Source of the DNA: Paenibacillus sp. UNC499MF
GTDB lineage: Bacteria > Bacillota > Bacilli > Paenibacillales > NBRC-103111
Direction: 5' to 3'
Assembly: GCF_900107975.1 (NCBI RefSeq)
Contig: NZ_FNVF01000003.1
Location: 191,155-255,154 of the forward strand
Length of the DNA stretch: 64,000 nt
Shown: positions 52,222 to 62,600 of the stretch, piece after piece
How the letters are laid out: every line of letters starts with the position of its first letter
Position numbering within the stretch: position 1 is the first letter of the stretch
The notes under the pieces: model-generated
Databases searched by the model: none
Told to the model about the DNA's origin: nothing
The model's input: the letters and a program-made list of their open reading frames with translations, nothing else
Translations under genes and position numbers: made by a program

Positions 52222-53031
52222 TCATTTCAAAATTTGCGCCATCCGGCTTGCTATCCGTTCGTACCCGTCCTGATTCGGATGAAAATGATCCGTAAACAAA
52301 TATTTATTCAAATTTTGTTCGAACAAATCGTAAGTGGGCACAAATATGGCATTCGGAAATTTGTTCGTCAGCGCGAAAGCCCCGTCGTTAAATTTCTGGA
52401 CGATCAGGGAACCGGCTTTCTTCGGATCGAGATCGAGAAAAGGATGATACAGCCCCACGTACATAACCTTCGCATCCGGATTCGCCTTGTTGATGTTCGT
52501 CAAAATTTTATCGAGATTAGCAAGAGCCGGCTCAACGCGCTTGGCTGCCGCTTCGGGATTGAACCCCTGGTCATTGTTCGTGAAAATGTCGCTGCCGCTC
52601 TGGAAAATATCGTTGCCGCCAATCGTAAGCAAAATAAGATCCGCCTGCTTCAGCGCATCTGTCGTCTTCTTGCCGTCCCATTCCTTAAGCAGCGCATCGG
52701 TCGTAGCGCCGGGAATAGCCAGATTATTCAGCACATAAACGGGCTTGCCTGCCTGTTCCTCCAGCTTTTCCCGGAATCGTCCCACATATCCTTTGCCCGT
52801 ACCGTCTCCGGTGCCTGCCGTAAGCGAATCACCCAGGGATACGAGCTGAATTTTATTTTTCCGGTCCAGTTCGTTCACGGCCGGTGTTTCTTTCGGAGCC
52901 GCCGTCATCTGCTCCCCGCCCGAGGCCGGAGACAGGACATCCTTGACCGCATAACCGAATCCCCCGGCAAACAGCAATGTGGAAATCAGGCCGGTCGTTC
53001 CGACAACAAACCATAATGTTCGCGATTTCAT
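52222..53031 (-). CDS. Exported SGNH/GDSL lipase-acylhydrolase (YpmR-like)
   Basis: 269 aa. An N-terminal membrane anchor or signal (LWFVVGTTGLISTLLFAGGF) is followed by the four SGNH blocks: VSLGDSLTAGTGDG with the nucleophile Ser, NLAIPGATT, LTIGGNDIFQSGS and the C-terminal DHFHPNQDGYE with the Asp and His. The protein should act at the outer face of the membrane on an ester such as a lipid, acyl-thioester or O-acetyl group. It precedes the ABC exporter genes on the same strand, so the two may act on the same compound. Start ATG with GAGGGGG upstream. Confidence 0.9.
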   Translation of the reverse strand: MKSRTLWFVVGTTGLISTLLFAGGFGYAVKDVLSPASGGEQMTAAPKETPAVNELDRKNKIQLVSLGDSLTAGTGDGTGKGYVGRFREKLEEQAGKPVYVLNNLAIPGATTDALLKEWDGKKTTDALKQADLILLTIGGNDIFQSGSDIFTNNDQGFNPEAAAKRVEPALANLDKILTNINKANPDAKVMYVGLYHPFLDLDPKKAGSLIVQKFNDGAFALTNKFPNAIFVPTYDLFEQNLNKYLFTDHFHPNQDGYERIASRMAQILK

Positions 53032-53289
53032 AGGTATAGAGGCCCCCTCGACTTGTCCGTTCGTTCCTACTTAAAAGAGTATCCGTTCGTCCGTCTATTT
53101 GCAAATGGGATGCGGATAAGACAAAGCTTGATGCTGACATGATTTCTTCATTATAGAACACACGTTCCCTGATTTCAAAGAATATTTGAACGCCTCTGAA
53201 TTCTTCCTGGAATCTGATTGGAAAATATGGTAATTTGATAAAGATTTATTTTTCGCTTTTTATCTCTGAGAGCAAAGGAAGAACCCATT

Positions 53290-53973
53290 ATGCGTCCCGT
53301 AAAAGTAAAGAAGCGTTTGGCGGGCTTGTTCATGCTGGCTTTGCTGGCGGGCGGCTGCTCCGCTCCGGCGGTTACGCCTCCGTCCGGAAGCCCCTCTCCT
53401 CTCCCTTCCGCCGTAGGACCGGAACAATTGATTGTGGAGCCGGCCGATCTGTTCGCGGGGGACGCGGACAAATTCAGCCCTTTCCTCGGCAGCCACGCGG
53501 GCAGTGTACGGGTGCGCTACGAAGGCCGCAAAAAACAGCTGAACATTTCCTACAAGGTGTGGGAAAACGGGAAAGCATCCGAATCCGCAATCTCTCAGAT
53601 TTCGCTGCCTATGGGGGGCGGTGACGCGAATCCGCAAAAGGATTACAACGCAGAGTTCATCGTTTCGGTTCATGAGGTTAGAGACGAGAAAGACGAGAAC
53701 ATCCTGCAATCCTATGCCGTGATGTACAGCCTTAAGGACTCGGCAGGCTCATCGTCTTCAGGCTTTAACGTTCCCGTCAACCGAGAGCACTTTACCCAAT
53801 CCCACTTATTGAAGCTCCGGGAGAAAATTGCGATTCCGGATTCCACCCCGACTGCCGTCTGGGGTTTCGCGGCATCGAACGCCAATGCCGTCACGGTTAC
53901 TTCCGGAAAATCGCCGGAAGAAGAAGCCGCAAAAGCCCCCTACGCTTTTGTGATGTACCTCACCCTGGAGTAA
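53290..53973 (+). CDS. Lipoprotein of unknown function
   Basis: 227 aa. The lipobox is AGGC with Cys near residue 23 (RLAGLFMLALLAGGC). A Pro/Ser-rich tether follows, then one beta-rich domain (VRVRYEGRKKQLNISYKVWE, EFIVSVHEVRDEKDE, APYAFVMYLTLE at the end). Reads like an uncharacterised Paenibacillus-type lipoprotein. ATG start with AAAGGAAG. Convergent with the acyltransferase gene, with a bidirectional terminator between them. Function unknown. Confidence 0.75.
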   Translation: MRPVKVKKRLAGLFMLALLAGGCSAPAVTPPSGSPSPLPSAVGPEQLIVEPADLFAGDADKFSPFLGSHAGSVRVRYEGRKKQLNISYKVWENGKASESAISQISLPMGGGDANPQKDYNAEFIVSVHEVRDEKDENILQSYAVMYSLKDSAGSSSSGFNVPVNREHFTQSHLLKLREKIAIPDSTPTAVWGFAASNANAVTVTSGKSPEEEAAKAPYAFVMYLTLE

Positions 53974-53992
53974 ACATGGCTCGCCCGCGCAT

Positions 53993-54028
53993 AAAGAAAA
54001 TCACGTCCGCTTGGACGTGATTTTCTTT
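53993..54028. terminator. Bidirectional terminator
   Basis: AAAGAAAATCACGTCC and GGACGTGATTTTCTTT form a 16-bp perfect stem around a 4-base loop. It separates the convergent lipoprotein and acyltransferase genes. Confidence 0.93.
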
Positions 54029-54037
54029 GCCGGAGCC

Positions 54038-55174
54038 TCAACCGTTCATCGGAACGTTTCCAGGTGAAACTGGCTTGCCTTTGCCGGGCTTCAAGGCGCG
54101 GGCGGCTTTGCGGTAAATAACGGCGGCAGCGAGCGAGCCGAGCAGGGCGCTCAGGAAGCCCAGCAGCACATACAGATCGTAAGCCGCCATACCGCCCGGG
54201 GCCGGAATTTTCAGCTTAAAAGCCGTTAAAATCAGCGGGTGCATCAAATAAATGCCGAACGAAAAGGAACCGAGCGGCAGCACCCATTTGGCGGCGCCCG
54301 GCAGTTTGTCCAGCAGCCACTTGCCCGCTCCGAGCAGCACCACCGAAACGGAAGTCGCGTAGAACAGCATAGCGATCACATACCAGGTGTTCTCGAACAT
54401 CCGGCTGTCGTACCGGTTAAGCAGGAACATCTCCACGTACGTTCCGCCGGACACCAACATAACGAGCAGGGCCCACGACACGATACTTTTCATTTTTTGA
54501 CGGAAAAAATCATAATACAGGCCTATAAATCCGCCCGTCAGGAAGAAACTGAAGTAGGTCGGCGCCAGCGAAGGGTAATGATCGATACTCTCTACCCAGT
54601 GGCTGTAAGAATAAAAACCGAGCTGGATCAAAATGCCGAGCGGAACCATGGAAACGCGGAACCATTTATACTTGGCGAGAAACATCAGCACCGGGAAAAT
54701 TACATAAAACTGCAAAATAATAATCATAAAATACAGATGATACCCCGTATCCGCCCACTGGATGTCCCCCAGAAACTCTTTCGCGTCCAGTTCCACGGGC
54801 TGCCCGGATATCCAAGGGTTGTATATATAATAAAAAAGAGACCAGATCAGATAAGGGACGACAACGCTCCATAACCGGCGTTTGTAAAATTGGACGGCCG
54901 TCTTTACGTTCCAGCTTCCCGAATACCGGTAGAACAGGACAAGCCCGCTAATCAGAATGAAGACAGGCACCGCAAATTGGCAGGCCCGGTTGAGAGTGAA
55001 CATAATGATCTGGGACAAACTTCCCTCGTCCGGTACGACCTGGCCCTCCCACGGATACACAGCCGCTTCGGTTGTCGAGTGGATAAGTACGACGGCCATA
55101 ATGGCAACAGCACGCACGATGTCCATTTCAAAAATTTTCTGTTTGCTTGTTTTTACAGTAGTCTGGCTGTTCAA
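54038..55174 (-). CDS. Membrane acyltransferase 3 (OafA/YrhL family)
   Basis: 378 aa, about ten membrane helices. Start is TTG 55174, six bases after AAGGAGG. The N-terminal block EMDIVRAVAIMAVVLIHSTT carries the conserved His of the Acyltransferase_3 family, and AVPVFILISGLVLFYRYSGS is the second hallmark block. Such enzymes O-acetylate or succinylate surface polysaccharides, lipids or peptidoglycan. No neighbouring surface-polysaccharide gene helps to choose. The C-terminus is a short basic cytoplasmic tail. Confidence 0.92.
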   Translation of the reverse strand: MNSQTTVKTSKQKIFEMDIVRAVAIMAVVLIHSTTEAAVYPWEGQVVPDEGSLSQIIMFTLNRACQFAVPVFILISGLVLFYRYSGSWNVKTAVQFYKRRLWSVVVPYLIWSLFYYIYNPWISGQPVELDAKEFLGDIQWADTGYHLYFMIIILQFYVIFPVLMFLAKYKWFRVSMVPLGILIQLGFYSYSHWVESIDHYPSLAPTYFSFFLTGGFIGLYYDFFRQKMKSIVSWALLVMLVSGGTYVEMFLLNRYDSRMFENTWYVIAMLFYATSVSVVLLGAGKWLLDKLPGAAKWVLPLGSFSFGIYLMHPLILTAFKLKIPAPGGMAAYDLYVLLGFLSALLGSLAAAVIYRKAARALKPGKGKPVSPGNVPMNG

Positions 55175-55309
55175 ACAAATCCTCCTTCACTCATGTTCCA
55201 TCCAATTAATTACCCTATCACGACTTGCCCCTTCCTGTCGAGAGAGAACCGTTAACATTATGCCCTTAAGCGGTTTTATCTCGAATCGTCCACCAGTTTA
55301 GTGCCGTAA

Positions 55310-55335
55310 ACAAAAAGAACTCCCGAAGGAGTTCT
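55310..55335 (-). terminator. Terminator of the ABC exporter operon
   Basis: AGAACTCC pairs with GGAGTTCT around CGAA (TTCG on the minus strand), followed by TTTTTGTTT on the minus strand. Directly after the second exporter gene. Confidence 0.9.
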
Positions 55336-55386
55336 AGTGATTCATTTTCGATTCATTATCATTTCATCTTTATTCATGCAGACCGG

Positions 55387-57237
55387 TCAAATCGCATCCT
55401 GCAAAAATTTATACTGGGCCTGAATGAGCCCGTAATAAATGCCCTGATGCCGCATCAGCTCGTCGTGATTACCGGTTTCCATCATTCGCCCGTGATCGAG
55501 TACGATGATCTTATCCGCTCCGCGGATCGTAGACAGACGGTGGGCGACCATGAAGGAAGTCCGGCCTTGCAGCAGCGTTTTTAACGCTTCCTGGATGCGC
55601 AGCTCCGTCTCCGTGTCGATGCTTGCCGTCGCTTCGTCCAGAATCAGGATAGCGGGGTCCGCAAGCAGTGCCCGGGCGAACGAAATGAGCTGCCGCTGTC
55701 CCATGGAAAGCGCGTTCCCCCGCTCCTGGACTTCCGTGTCGTAGCCGAAAGGAAGCTTCTGGATGAAATCGTGAGCGTGGACCGCTTGGGCCGCCGCCTC
55801 CACCTCTTCATCTGTCGCATCAAGCCGGCCGAATCGGATATTGTCGCGGATCGTTCCCGAGAAAATAAACGTGTCCTGCAGGACGATCCCGATCTGGGAC
55901 CGCAGGCTTTGCAGCGTAACGTCCCGGATATCCGTCTCGTCGATGCGAACGCTGCCCTGGGTGGGATCATAGAAGCGGCAGAGCAGATTAATGATCGTGC
56001 TCTTGCCCGAGCCCGTATGGCCGACAAGCGCGATGCTCTGCCCCGGCTGCACGTCGAGATTAATGTTGTGCAGGGCGGTGCGGCCTTTTTCATATTCGAA
56101 AACGATATTCTCGAAGCTGACATGTCCGCGGATCGGCGGCAGGGCAGCCGCGTTATCCTTCTCGCCGACGGTCGGCTGCTCATCCATAAATTCGAAAATG
56201 CGCTCGGCAGACGCCATGGCCACAAGAAGCTGCGAATACATCTGCACCATGCGGTTGATCGGCTCCCAGAAGTTGCCGATATAGCTCGCGAAGGCGACGA
56301 GAAGGCCGACTGTGATCTCACCGGACTGGATCAGGCTCGCTCCGTACCAGAACAGGATAAAATACCCGATCGCGCCCGTAATCTCGATGATCGGCCCGAA
56401 GCTCTGGTTCAGCTTGGAAGCCCGGTTCCACGCCTGCTTGTTGTCCTCGTTCATCTGCTCGAAGAAGCGGATGTTTTCTTTCTCCTGCGTGTAAGCCTGC
56501 GTGACCCGGATGCCCTGAATACACTCGTTGAGATGGGCGTTCAGGCGGGATTGTTTAATATTTACGGTCTGCCACGAACGTCTGACCCGTTTGCGGAGCT
56601 GGGACGAAACGATAAACATGAGCGGAACCGTAATGATAATCGCGGCTCCCAGCTTGAAGTTGATCGTCAGCAGAATAATCACGATCCCGATCAACTGGAC
56701 ACAGTCGATCATCATGTTGACGACCCCGTTCGTGAATAAATCCTGAAGGGAGTTCACGTAGTTGGTTACCCGTACCAGCACCGAACCTGCCGGCCGCTTA
56801 TCGAAAAATTCAAAGGACAGCCGCTGAATATGCCGGAACAGGTCGTGTCTCAGATCGTAAATCACGCGCTGGCCGATGACACTTGTATACTTGATCCGGT
56901 ATTTGTTCGCCAGCCACTGGATGATGTACACCCCAAGCATTAAAGCGACCATGCCGAACAAAAATTTAGCGTCCCCGCCGACATAAAGCGACGAATCGAT
57001 CGTCGTACTGATAATAAGCGGGATCGACAGCTTCGTTACCGCTCCGACGATCATCATGACGATAACGATCGGAATAATCTGCTTGCTGTAAGGCTTCATG
57101 TAAACGGCGAGCCGTTTAAACTGCCCCCAGTCAAACGATTTTTCCAGCATTTCGTCGTCCTGGTAGACGAACCGTTCGCCACCCCCGGCTCCCTTGCCGT
57201 TCATTTTCTCTTCGGACTGCCGCTGCCGGTTACTCAT
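55387..57237 (-). CDS. ABC exporter subunit, half-transporter with intact Walker B (BmrD/YheH-like)
   Basis: 616 aa from ATG 57237, nine bases after GGAGGG and overlapping the upstream gene by 8 bp. Six membrane helices (from about 65), then a nucleotide-binding domain with Walker A GHTGSGKSTIINLL, signature LSMGQRQ instead of LSGGQ, Walker B ILILDEATASID and H-loop AHRLS. The Glu after Walker B is present, whereas the signature is altered. Together with the partner gene this fits a heterodimeric multidrug or lipid exporter, in which this signature contributes to the degenerate site. Confidence 0.93.
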   Translation of the reverse strand: MSNRQRQSEEKMNGKGAGGGERFVYQDDEMLEKSFDWGQFKRLAVYMKPYSKQIIPIVIVMMIVGAVTKLSIPLIISTTIDSSLYVGGDAKFLFGMVALMLGVYIIQWLANKYRIKYTSVIGQRVIYDLRHDLFRHIQRLSFEFFDKRPAGSVLVRVTNYVNSLQDLFTNGVVNMMIDCVQLIGIVIILLTINFKLGAAIIITVPLMFIVSSQLRKRVRRSWQTVNIKQSRLNAHLNECIQGIRVTQAYTQEKENIRFFEQMNEDNKQAWNRASKLNQSFGPIIEITGAIGYFILFWYGASLIQSGEITVGLLVAFASYIGNFWEPINRMVQMYSQLLVAMASAERIFEFMDEQPTVGEKDNAAALPPIRGHVSFENIVFEYEKGRTALHNINLDVQPGQSIALVGHTGSGKSTIINLLCRFYDPTQGSVRIDETDIRDVTLQSLRSQIGIVLQDTFIFSGTIRDNIRFGRLDATDEEVEAAAQAVHAHDFIQKLPFGYDTEVQERGNALSMGQRQLISFARALLADPAILILDEATASIDTETELRIQEALKTLLQGRTSFMVAHRLSTIRGADKIIVLDHGRMMETGNHDELMRHQGIYYGLIQAQYKFLQDAI

Positions 57238-59014
57238 TGACTGCCGCCCTCCTTTGCTGCGCATCCGCCGCTCCCGCGACATCGGGATGATCCGAATATT
57301 GGATGCGGTACGTTTCCAGATAAGGGCCTTCCCGGCGGATCAGCTCCGAGTGAGTCCCTCTTTGTACGACGCGTCCTTTATCCAGTACGATAATTTCGTC
57401 CGCGTGTTTGAGCGAAGAAATACGGTGGGCGATAATGAACGTCGTCCTTCCCCGCATCACTTCCTTGAAACCCGCCTGAATTTCCTGTTCCGTCTCCATA
57501 TCGACCGCACTTGTCGCATCGTCCAGGATCAGAATTTTAGGATCTTTAATCAGAGCTCGGGCAATGGCGATTCTCTGTTTTTGTCCTCCCGAGAGGCCCA
57601 TTCCCCGCTCGCCCACGACCGTGTCGTAGCCGAGAGGCATCTCCATAATAAAATCATGCGCTTTCACAAGCTTGGCCGCGCGGATAATCTCGTCCATCGT
57701 CACGTCTTTGCGTCCGTAGGCGATGTTGCCCTTGATCGTCGAGGAGAACAGGAACGTTTCCTGGAATACCGTCGCAATCTGGCTTCTCAGGCTTTCCAGC
57801 CGGATGTCTTTAATATCCGTACCGTCCAGCGTGATTTGTCCGGTTTTCACGTTATAGGCCCGCATAAGCAGGGAAATAATCGTCGATTTCCCGGAACCCG
57901 TTCCGCCCAGGAAGCCGATGACGGATCCGGGAGTCGCGTTCAGGCTAAGGTCGTGAATGGCGGCCTCCGCATCCGGATAGGCAAATGTCACCCGGTCGAA
58001 ATGAACGTGCCCTTTTACGGTATCGGGGTTCAGTTCGACTGCATTCTCCCCGTCCTTCACATGAACGTACTGATGGAGTATTTCGAGAATTTTTTCACCG
58101 GACGCTTTGGACTGCGTATAGTTATTAATGTGAAACCCGATTCCCCACATGGGGCCGATAATATACCAGACAAGGCTGAAAAAGGCGACGAGTTCCCCTA
58201 CGGACAGCGATCCGAGTATAACCATGTAACCGCCCACACCGAGCAGAATAACGGCGCTCAGGTTCGCGATCAGCTCCATTACCGGGAAATACTTGGACCA
58301 GATCTCCGAGGTAATAACGTTGTTCGCCCGGTATTCCTCGTTGCGGAGCGTGAATTTCTCGACTTCGTAAGGTTCGCGGGCAAACGATTTCACCGTGCGC
58401 ACCCCTGTAATATTTTCCTGCACAGCCGTCGTCATATTGCTCATGGAAGCCCGGAGCGAACGGAAGGCCGGATGGATTTTCCCTTCAAAACGGATAGCCG
58501 CGAAAGCCAGAAAAGGCATCGTCAGCATCGTTAGAAGCGTCAGCTTCCAGCTGATCGAGAACATCATGACCATCCCGAAAAGAACCATAAGAAACACGTT
58601 CAGAATCTGCGCGAAGCCGAAGCCGATAAAGTTCCGGATCGCTTCGAGATCGGCCGTAAGCCGGGACATTAGATCTCCGGTACGGGCTTTGTCGTAGTAC
58701 TGGAAAGATAAGTACTGGAGCTTCTCGTACATCGCTTCCCGCATGTTGTACGCGACCCGGTTGCCGAGCCGTCCCCCGCTGAATCCGTGCAAAAACTGGA
58801 ACAGCGCTTTGACCGCGATCACTCCCACAACCATAAGAGCCAGTGCCGGAACCTGATCGTAGCGCTTCACCGCGATAACGTCATCAATGAGATAACGCAG
58901 CAGGTTCGGGTACACAAGCCCCAGAGCCGTCGTGCAGATCAAGCAAAAAATAGAAGCGAAAAGCAGCTTCCGTTCGGGCCAATAAAACCGTTTGAGCCCC
59001 TTAAAGACTTCCAT
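57230..59014 (-). CDS. ABC exporter subunit, half-transporter with degenerate Walker B (BmrC/YheI-like)
   Basis: 594 aa from ATG 59014 (AGGAGG five bases upstream); an earlier ATG in the frame lacks a site. Six membrane helices from about 20 to 305, then a nucleotide-binding domain: Walker A GGTGSGKSTIISLL, canonical signature LSGGQKQRIAIARAL, but Walker B is ILILDDATSAVD with Asp in place of the catalytic Glu; H-loop AHRIS. This is the pattern of the BmrC-type subunit. It pairs with the downstream gene, to which it is translationally coupled. Confidence 0.93.
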   Translation of the reverse strand: MEVFKGLKRFYWPERKLLFASIFCLICTTALGLVYPNLLRYLIDDVIAVKRYDQVPALALMVVGVIAVKALFQFLHGFSGGRLGNRVAYNMREAMYEKLQYLSFQYYDKARTGDLMSRLTADLEAIRNFIGFGFAQILNVFLMVLFGMVMMFSISWKLTLLTMLTMPFLAFAAIRFEGKIHPAFRSLRASMSNMTTAVQENITGVRTVKSFAREPYEVEKFTLRNEEYRANNVITSEIWSKYFPVMELIANLSAVILLGVGGYMVILGSLSVGELVAFFSLVWYIIGPMWGIGFHINNYTQSKASGEKILEILHQYVHVKDGENAVELNPDTVKGHVHFDRVTFAYPDAEAAIHDLSLNATPGSVIGFLGGTGSGKSTIISLLMRAYNVKTGQITLDGTDIKDIRLESLRSQIATVFQETFLFSSTIKGNIAYGRKDVTMDEIIRAAKLVKAHDFIMEMPLGYDTVVGERGMGLSGGQKQRIAIARALIKDPKILILDDATSAVDMETEQEIQAGFKEVMRGRTTFIIAHRISSLKHADEIIVLDKGRVVQRGTHSELIRREGPYLETYRIQYSDHPDVAGAADAQQRRAAVNE

Positions 59015-59661
59015 AGCATCCTCCTGGACATGGGCCAAGTTCACCGAATTTTGAGCAAGGCTTTACCTAGCAAACCTTAATGAATCTTAACACCATCCCC
59101 GTAGGGCGGCAACGAGTGGAAAAAGGCTGAATTCCCCTTAACCTTTCATATGTTCACGAATTAGACACCTGAGGGTTGCTATCCTTGTAAATCATCAAAT
59201 TTCCCATCAATGAAAGCGGTATCATAACAAACCTAACTAAACCCCGTTTTTTCTTTAATGCGTCTTTAAATACATTTTTAAATACATGCCGCGCCATAAC
59301 CTTTTCCTGTAAAAAAGGAAAGACCATCACTTGGAATTCAGTGAAGGTCTTTTTCTTTTTGAACATACGTTTTCCAAAGGCAACGCGCCCAGCTAAAGCA
59401 TTCCGTCCGGTTAATCCGATTACTCAAGATGCCTGACCGGCTCCCGGCTCAGCAAGTTTGCCAAAGTTAGGGAACAGGCGCACGTCGGAAAAATACGGAC
59501 TGGGTTTCAGCCTGCCGGGCATCTCCCCTGAATGCCGCAGGGGGTCGAGACGAACGGCCCGCACGTTGTGGCAGTCCACTTCCTTCTCAGGATAAACCTC
59601 TGCGGCAGTTCCACTCGAATACGGGACTACCCTGAGCCTGAAACAGCCGAAAATGCCGGGA
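59015..59661. other. 647-bp intergenic region, no convincing gene
   Basis: Lies between the tandem dynamin gene and the ABC exporter operon, all on the minus strand. It holds the exporter promoter region, a terminator-like hairpin at 59311-59361 and roughly 300 bp (59362-59661) in which I see nothing. A 70-codon frame at 59154-59366 overlaps the hairpin and has no ribosome site. Confidence 0.6.
59311..59361. terminator. Terminator-like hairpin downstream of the dynamin gene
   Basis: AAAGACCATCACT and AGTGAAGGTCTTT form a stem of about 12 bp with one mismatch around a TGGAATTC loop; A- and T-runs flank both sides, so it could act in either direction. It is about 300 bp beyond the dynamin stop codon. 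Confidence 0.7.
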
Positions 59662-62600
59662 CTATCCGGTTACCCGTTCCTGCCCGTCTGCTGTTTCTCC
59701 GCTGCGCGACGGCATCCATTTGGCGAGCTCGTCGCGCTTGGCTGCCAGCACGCCGACGTCCGTCCGCATTTGAAGCGCATCTCTCATGCCCTCCAGATGT
59801 TCGCGGTAGCTCTCCAGGTGTCTTTCCTCCAGAACGGCGAATGTATCGGTCAGATGTCCCGCATACAATTGTTTCAGCATTGCTACGGCATTATCCACGA
59901 AACGTGCGACAGGATCGTTCAGTCTGCCTTCCAGCTCCGTCCTCAGCTTGCTTTTGCCTTCGCCCTCGAAGAAATGTTTGGCGCTCTTGAAATGAGCGGC
60001 AAGCACTTTATCCGTAACGTCGGGAGCTTCCAGCGGAAGCTTGTTATCCGGCGTGTCGAAAGACACGGATTCGAACGCTTCGAATTCGTAGCTTTCCTGC
60101 AGCTTGCGGAGTCCGGTTCCCCATGTTTCGTAGGTTCCTTTCGCAAGCTTGTTCAGAAACTGCTCGATCCGCAGACTGGTCGCCAGCACTTCCTGCTGAA
60201 GATCGAATTCGATCATCCGCAGGAGGTCGCGCCAGCTCTCGCGCAGGGCGGCTTTGGGATCCCCGACCCCTTCCCGGAAAGAAGCCGGGTTGAAGGAAGC
60301 GTTATACAGCTCGCCGAACCGGTACATGGTCCGCTGCTTCACGTAATAAAGCAGCTCCTGGATTTCTTTCGCCAGTTCCCGCTGCACAGGCGCAGCGTCC
60401 GTTTCCTTCAGGAGACGGACGGCCGCTTCCTCCGCACGCTCCAGCGCCTGCAGGCGTGCCTTGCGGGCCTCTTCCCCCTGCTGCGCCCCTTCGATACGTT
60501 CCTGGAGAACATGCAGCGCCCGTTCAAGCTCCTGATCGGCGGAGCGCAGCGAAATATCCGTCAGCTCCTCCAGCGTGAAGCGGATAAAATCCCGTTCGAA
60601 CGGAACGATACCGGAAGCCTCCAGCTTCCTGTCGTCCCCGGACAGCTTTCCTTCGGCCGCCAGATGACTCGAAACCGGGTAAATTCTCGGATGACGGATT
60701 CCGTGCTGAAGCAGGTTCGTTTCAATATGGCGGACAACGCCCTGCAGTTCTTCCTCCCCGGCCGCCAAATCCGCGGCATTGACGAGAAAGAACATTTTAT
60801 CCAGCTCGAAGCTGTCTTTAACCCTTCCGAGCTGCAGCAGAAACTCCCGGTCCGCCTGGGAGAACGCATGGTTATAGTAGGTCACGAACAAAATCGCGTC
60901 CGCGTTCTTGATATAGTCGAAAGCGACGCCCGTATGGCGCGCGTTGATCGAATCCGCACCCGGCGTATCCACAAACACGATTCCCTGCTCCGTGAGCGGC
61001 GTGGAATAATGCAGTTCGATGTACTCGACGAAGCACGACTTGGATTCTTCCGCCACATAACCGGCGAATGCTTCCTCCCCGACTTTCTGCTGCGTCCCGA
61101 GAAGCGGGGCGGCATCGGGCCAGCCTTTGGCAACCGCTTTGAGGAACGTATAGTGCGGCTTGCCCTTGGCCGTTACGCTTTCCGGAGTAAGCCCGCGGAT
61201 CGCGGCCAGCGCCTCATCTATCGCAGACGCCCGGACGCCCAGCATATCCAGGGAGAACAGCACGTCCTGGAGCATCACTTCGGCCGTCTTCATCTGCACC
61301 TTGGCCGTTCCATGCGGCCAATCGGCCGTAGGCGGCACGATCTTGTTAATCGCCGCGGTCGTCGGATTAGGCGACACGGGCAGGACGCGCTTGCCGATCA
61401 GCGCGTTGGTGAAGGACGACTTGCCGGCACTAAAAGCGCCGAACAAGGCGACCGTGAACGTCTTATGCCGCAGACGTTCGGCTTTCTCGCGCAGCGAGCG
61501 CACAATCGATCTCATCGACGGCATATCGCCGAGGAGATCCGCCGCCGCCGCGAGATCCTGTGCGCGGCGCTCCGCGCGCTTCGCGCCGAGCTGCAGCCCG
61601 CCCGCGGCCGCTTCCGTGGCGGCGCCTGCCGCGTCGGCCGCCGGTGCCGCGAACGCTCCGTCTGCCGGAGCGCCGCCCGGTGCGGCAGCGCCCCCTGCCC
61701 CGCCCGCGAGGCTGTCACGATCCCCTGGCGCGGTATGCGCCGCCCGCAGGATCGTGTCCATCTCGGACGTGTGCAGCACGCCGCGCAGCTCCCCGGTCTC
61801 TTCGCCGCGGTAAGCGGCAAGATCCGGCAGCTCGTACGCCTTGGCGTGCGGCCAGGAAGCCAGCGCACGCAGAGCTTCCTCGCGGGCCGCCTCCTCGCGC
61901 TCGAAGCGTTTCAGCTCGCGCAGGGCGCCGAGCCGCTCTTCCAGCTGCCGCAAATCGGGCGCCAGCTCGGAATCGAGCCGGACCGAGCAGCTTCCGGCAA
62001 GACCGGCGAGCCGGTCGATCAGCGCGAGCGCCGAGCGGCGCGCGGCCGTTTTGAGCTCCGCGGCCGTCTGGCGCATATACGTCATCGTGTATTCGTTTCC
62101 GAACACGGCTTCCGTGTTAACCTGCGAAGCGAGCCATGAGGACGTGACCTCCACGCTGAACGCGTCAATATCGGCCAGCAGCTTCTCGTCGCTCATGCCG
62201 ATGCCGCTGTACGCCCGGCGCAGCGCATCCCTCAGATGCCAATCCATCTGGGCGTGCACCTGCTCGGCGTAATCCTCGCGGAAAACCTCCAGACGCCGCT
62301 CCACCTCCGCAGCCGTCTTCGCGGCCGCTCCGAAGAAGCCGACCTTGAAGCCCGGCTTGCGGCTCAGCAAATATTCATGCGCTTTGTCGCGGGTCAACGC
62401 AGGCGTCACGTTCGCATTGTCGATGATCGCCGCAATCTCTTTCCTCAGCGAGTCCGTCAGCTGCCCGGGCAGCGACTGCGCTTCGTTCAGGCGGCGGGAC
62501 AGCTCCTCGTACTCGGCCAATACTCCGGCCGATTCCTCTTCGTCCACGCGCTCGCGCAGAACCGCTTTCTGCGGTTCGCTCTGCTCCCTCAGCCACTGGA

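Noticed and set aside
59154-59366. 70-codon minus-strand gene
   Set aside because: No ribosome site and its start overlaps a terminator-like hairpin; the peptide has no recognisable feature.
59653-62139. An 828-codon open frame on the plus strand opposite the dynamin gene
   Set aside because: Same reason: composition artefact opposite a well-supported gene, with no start signal.
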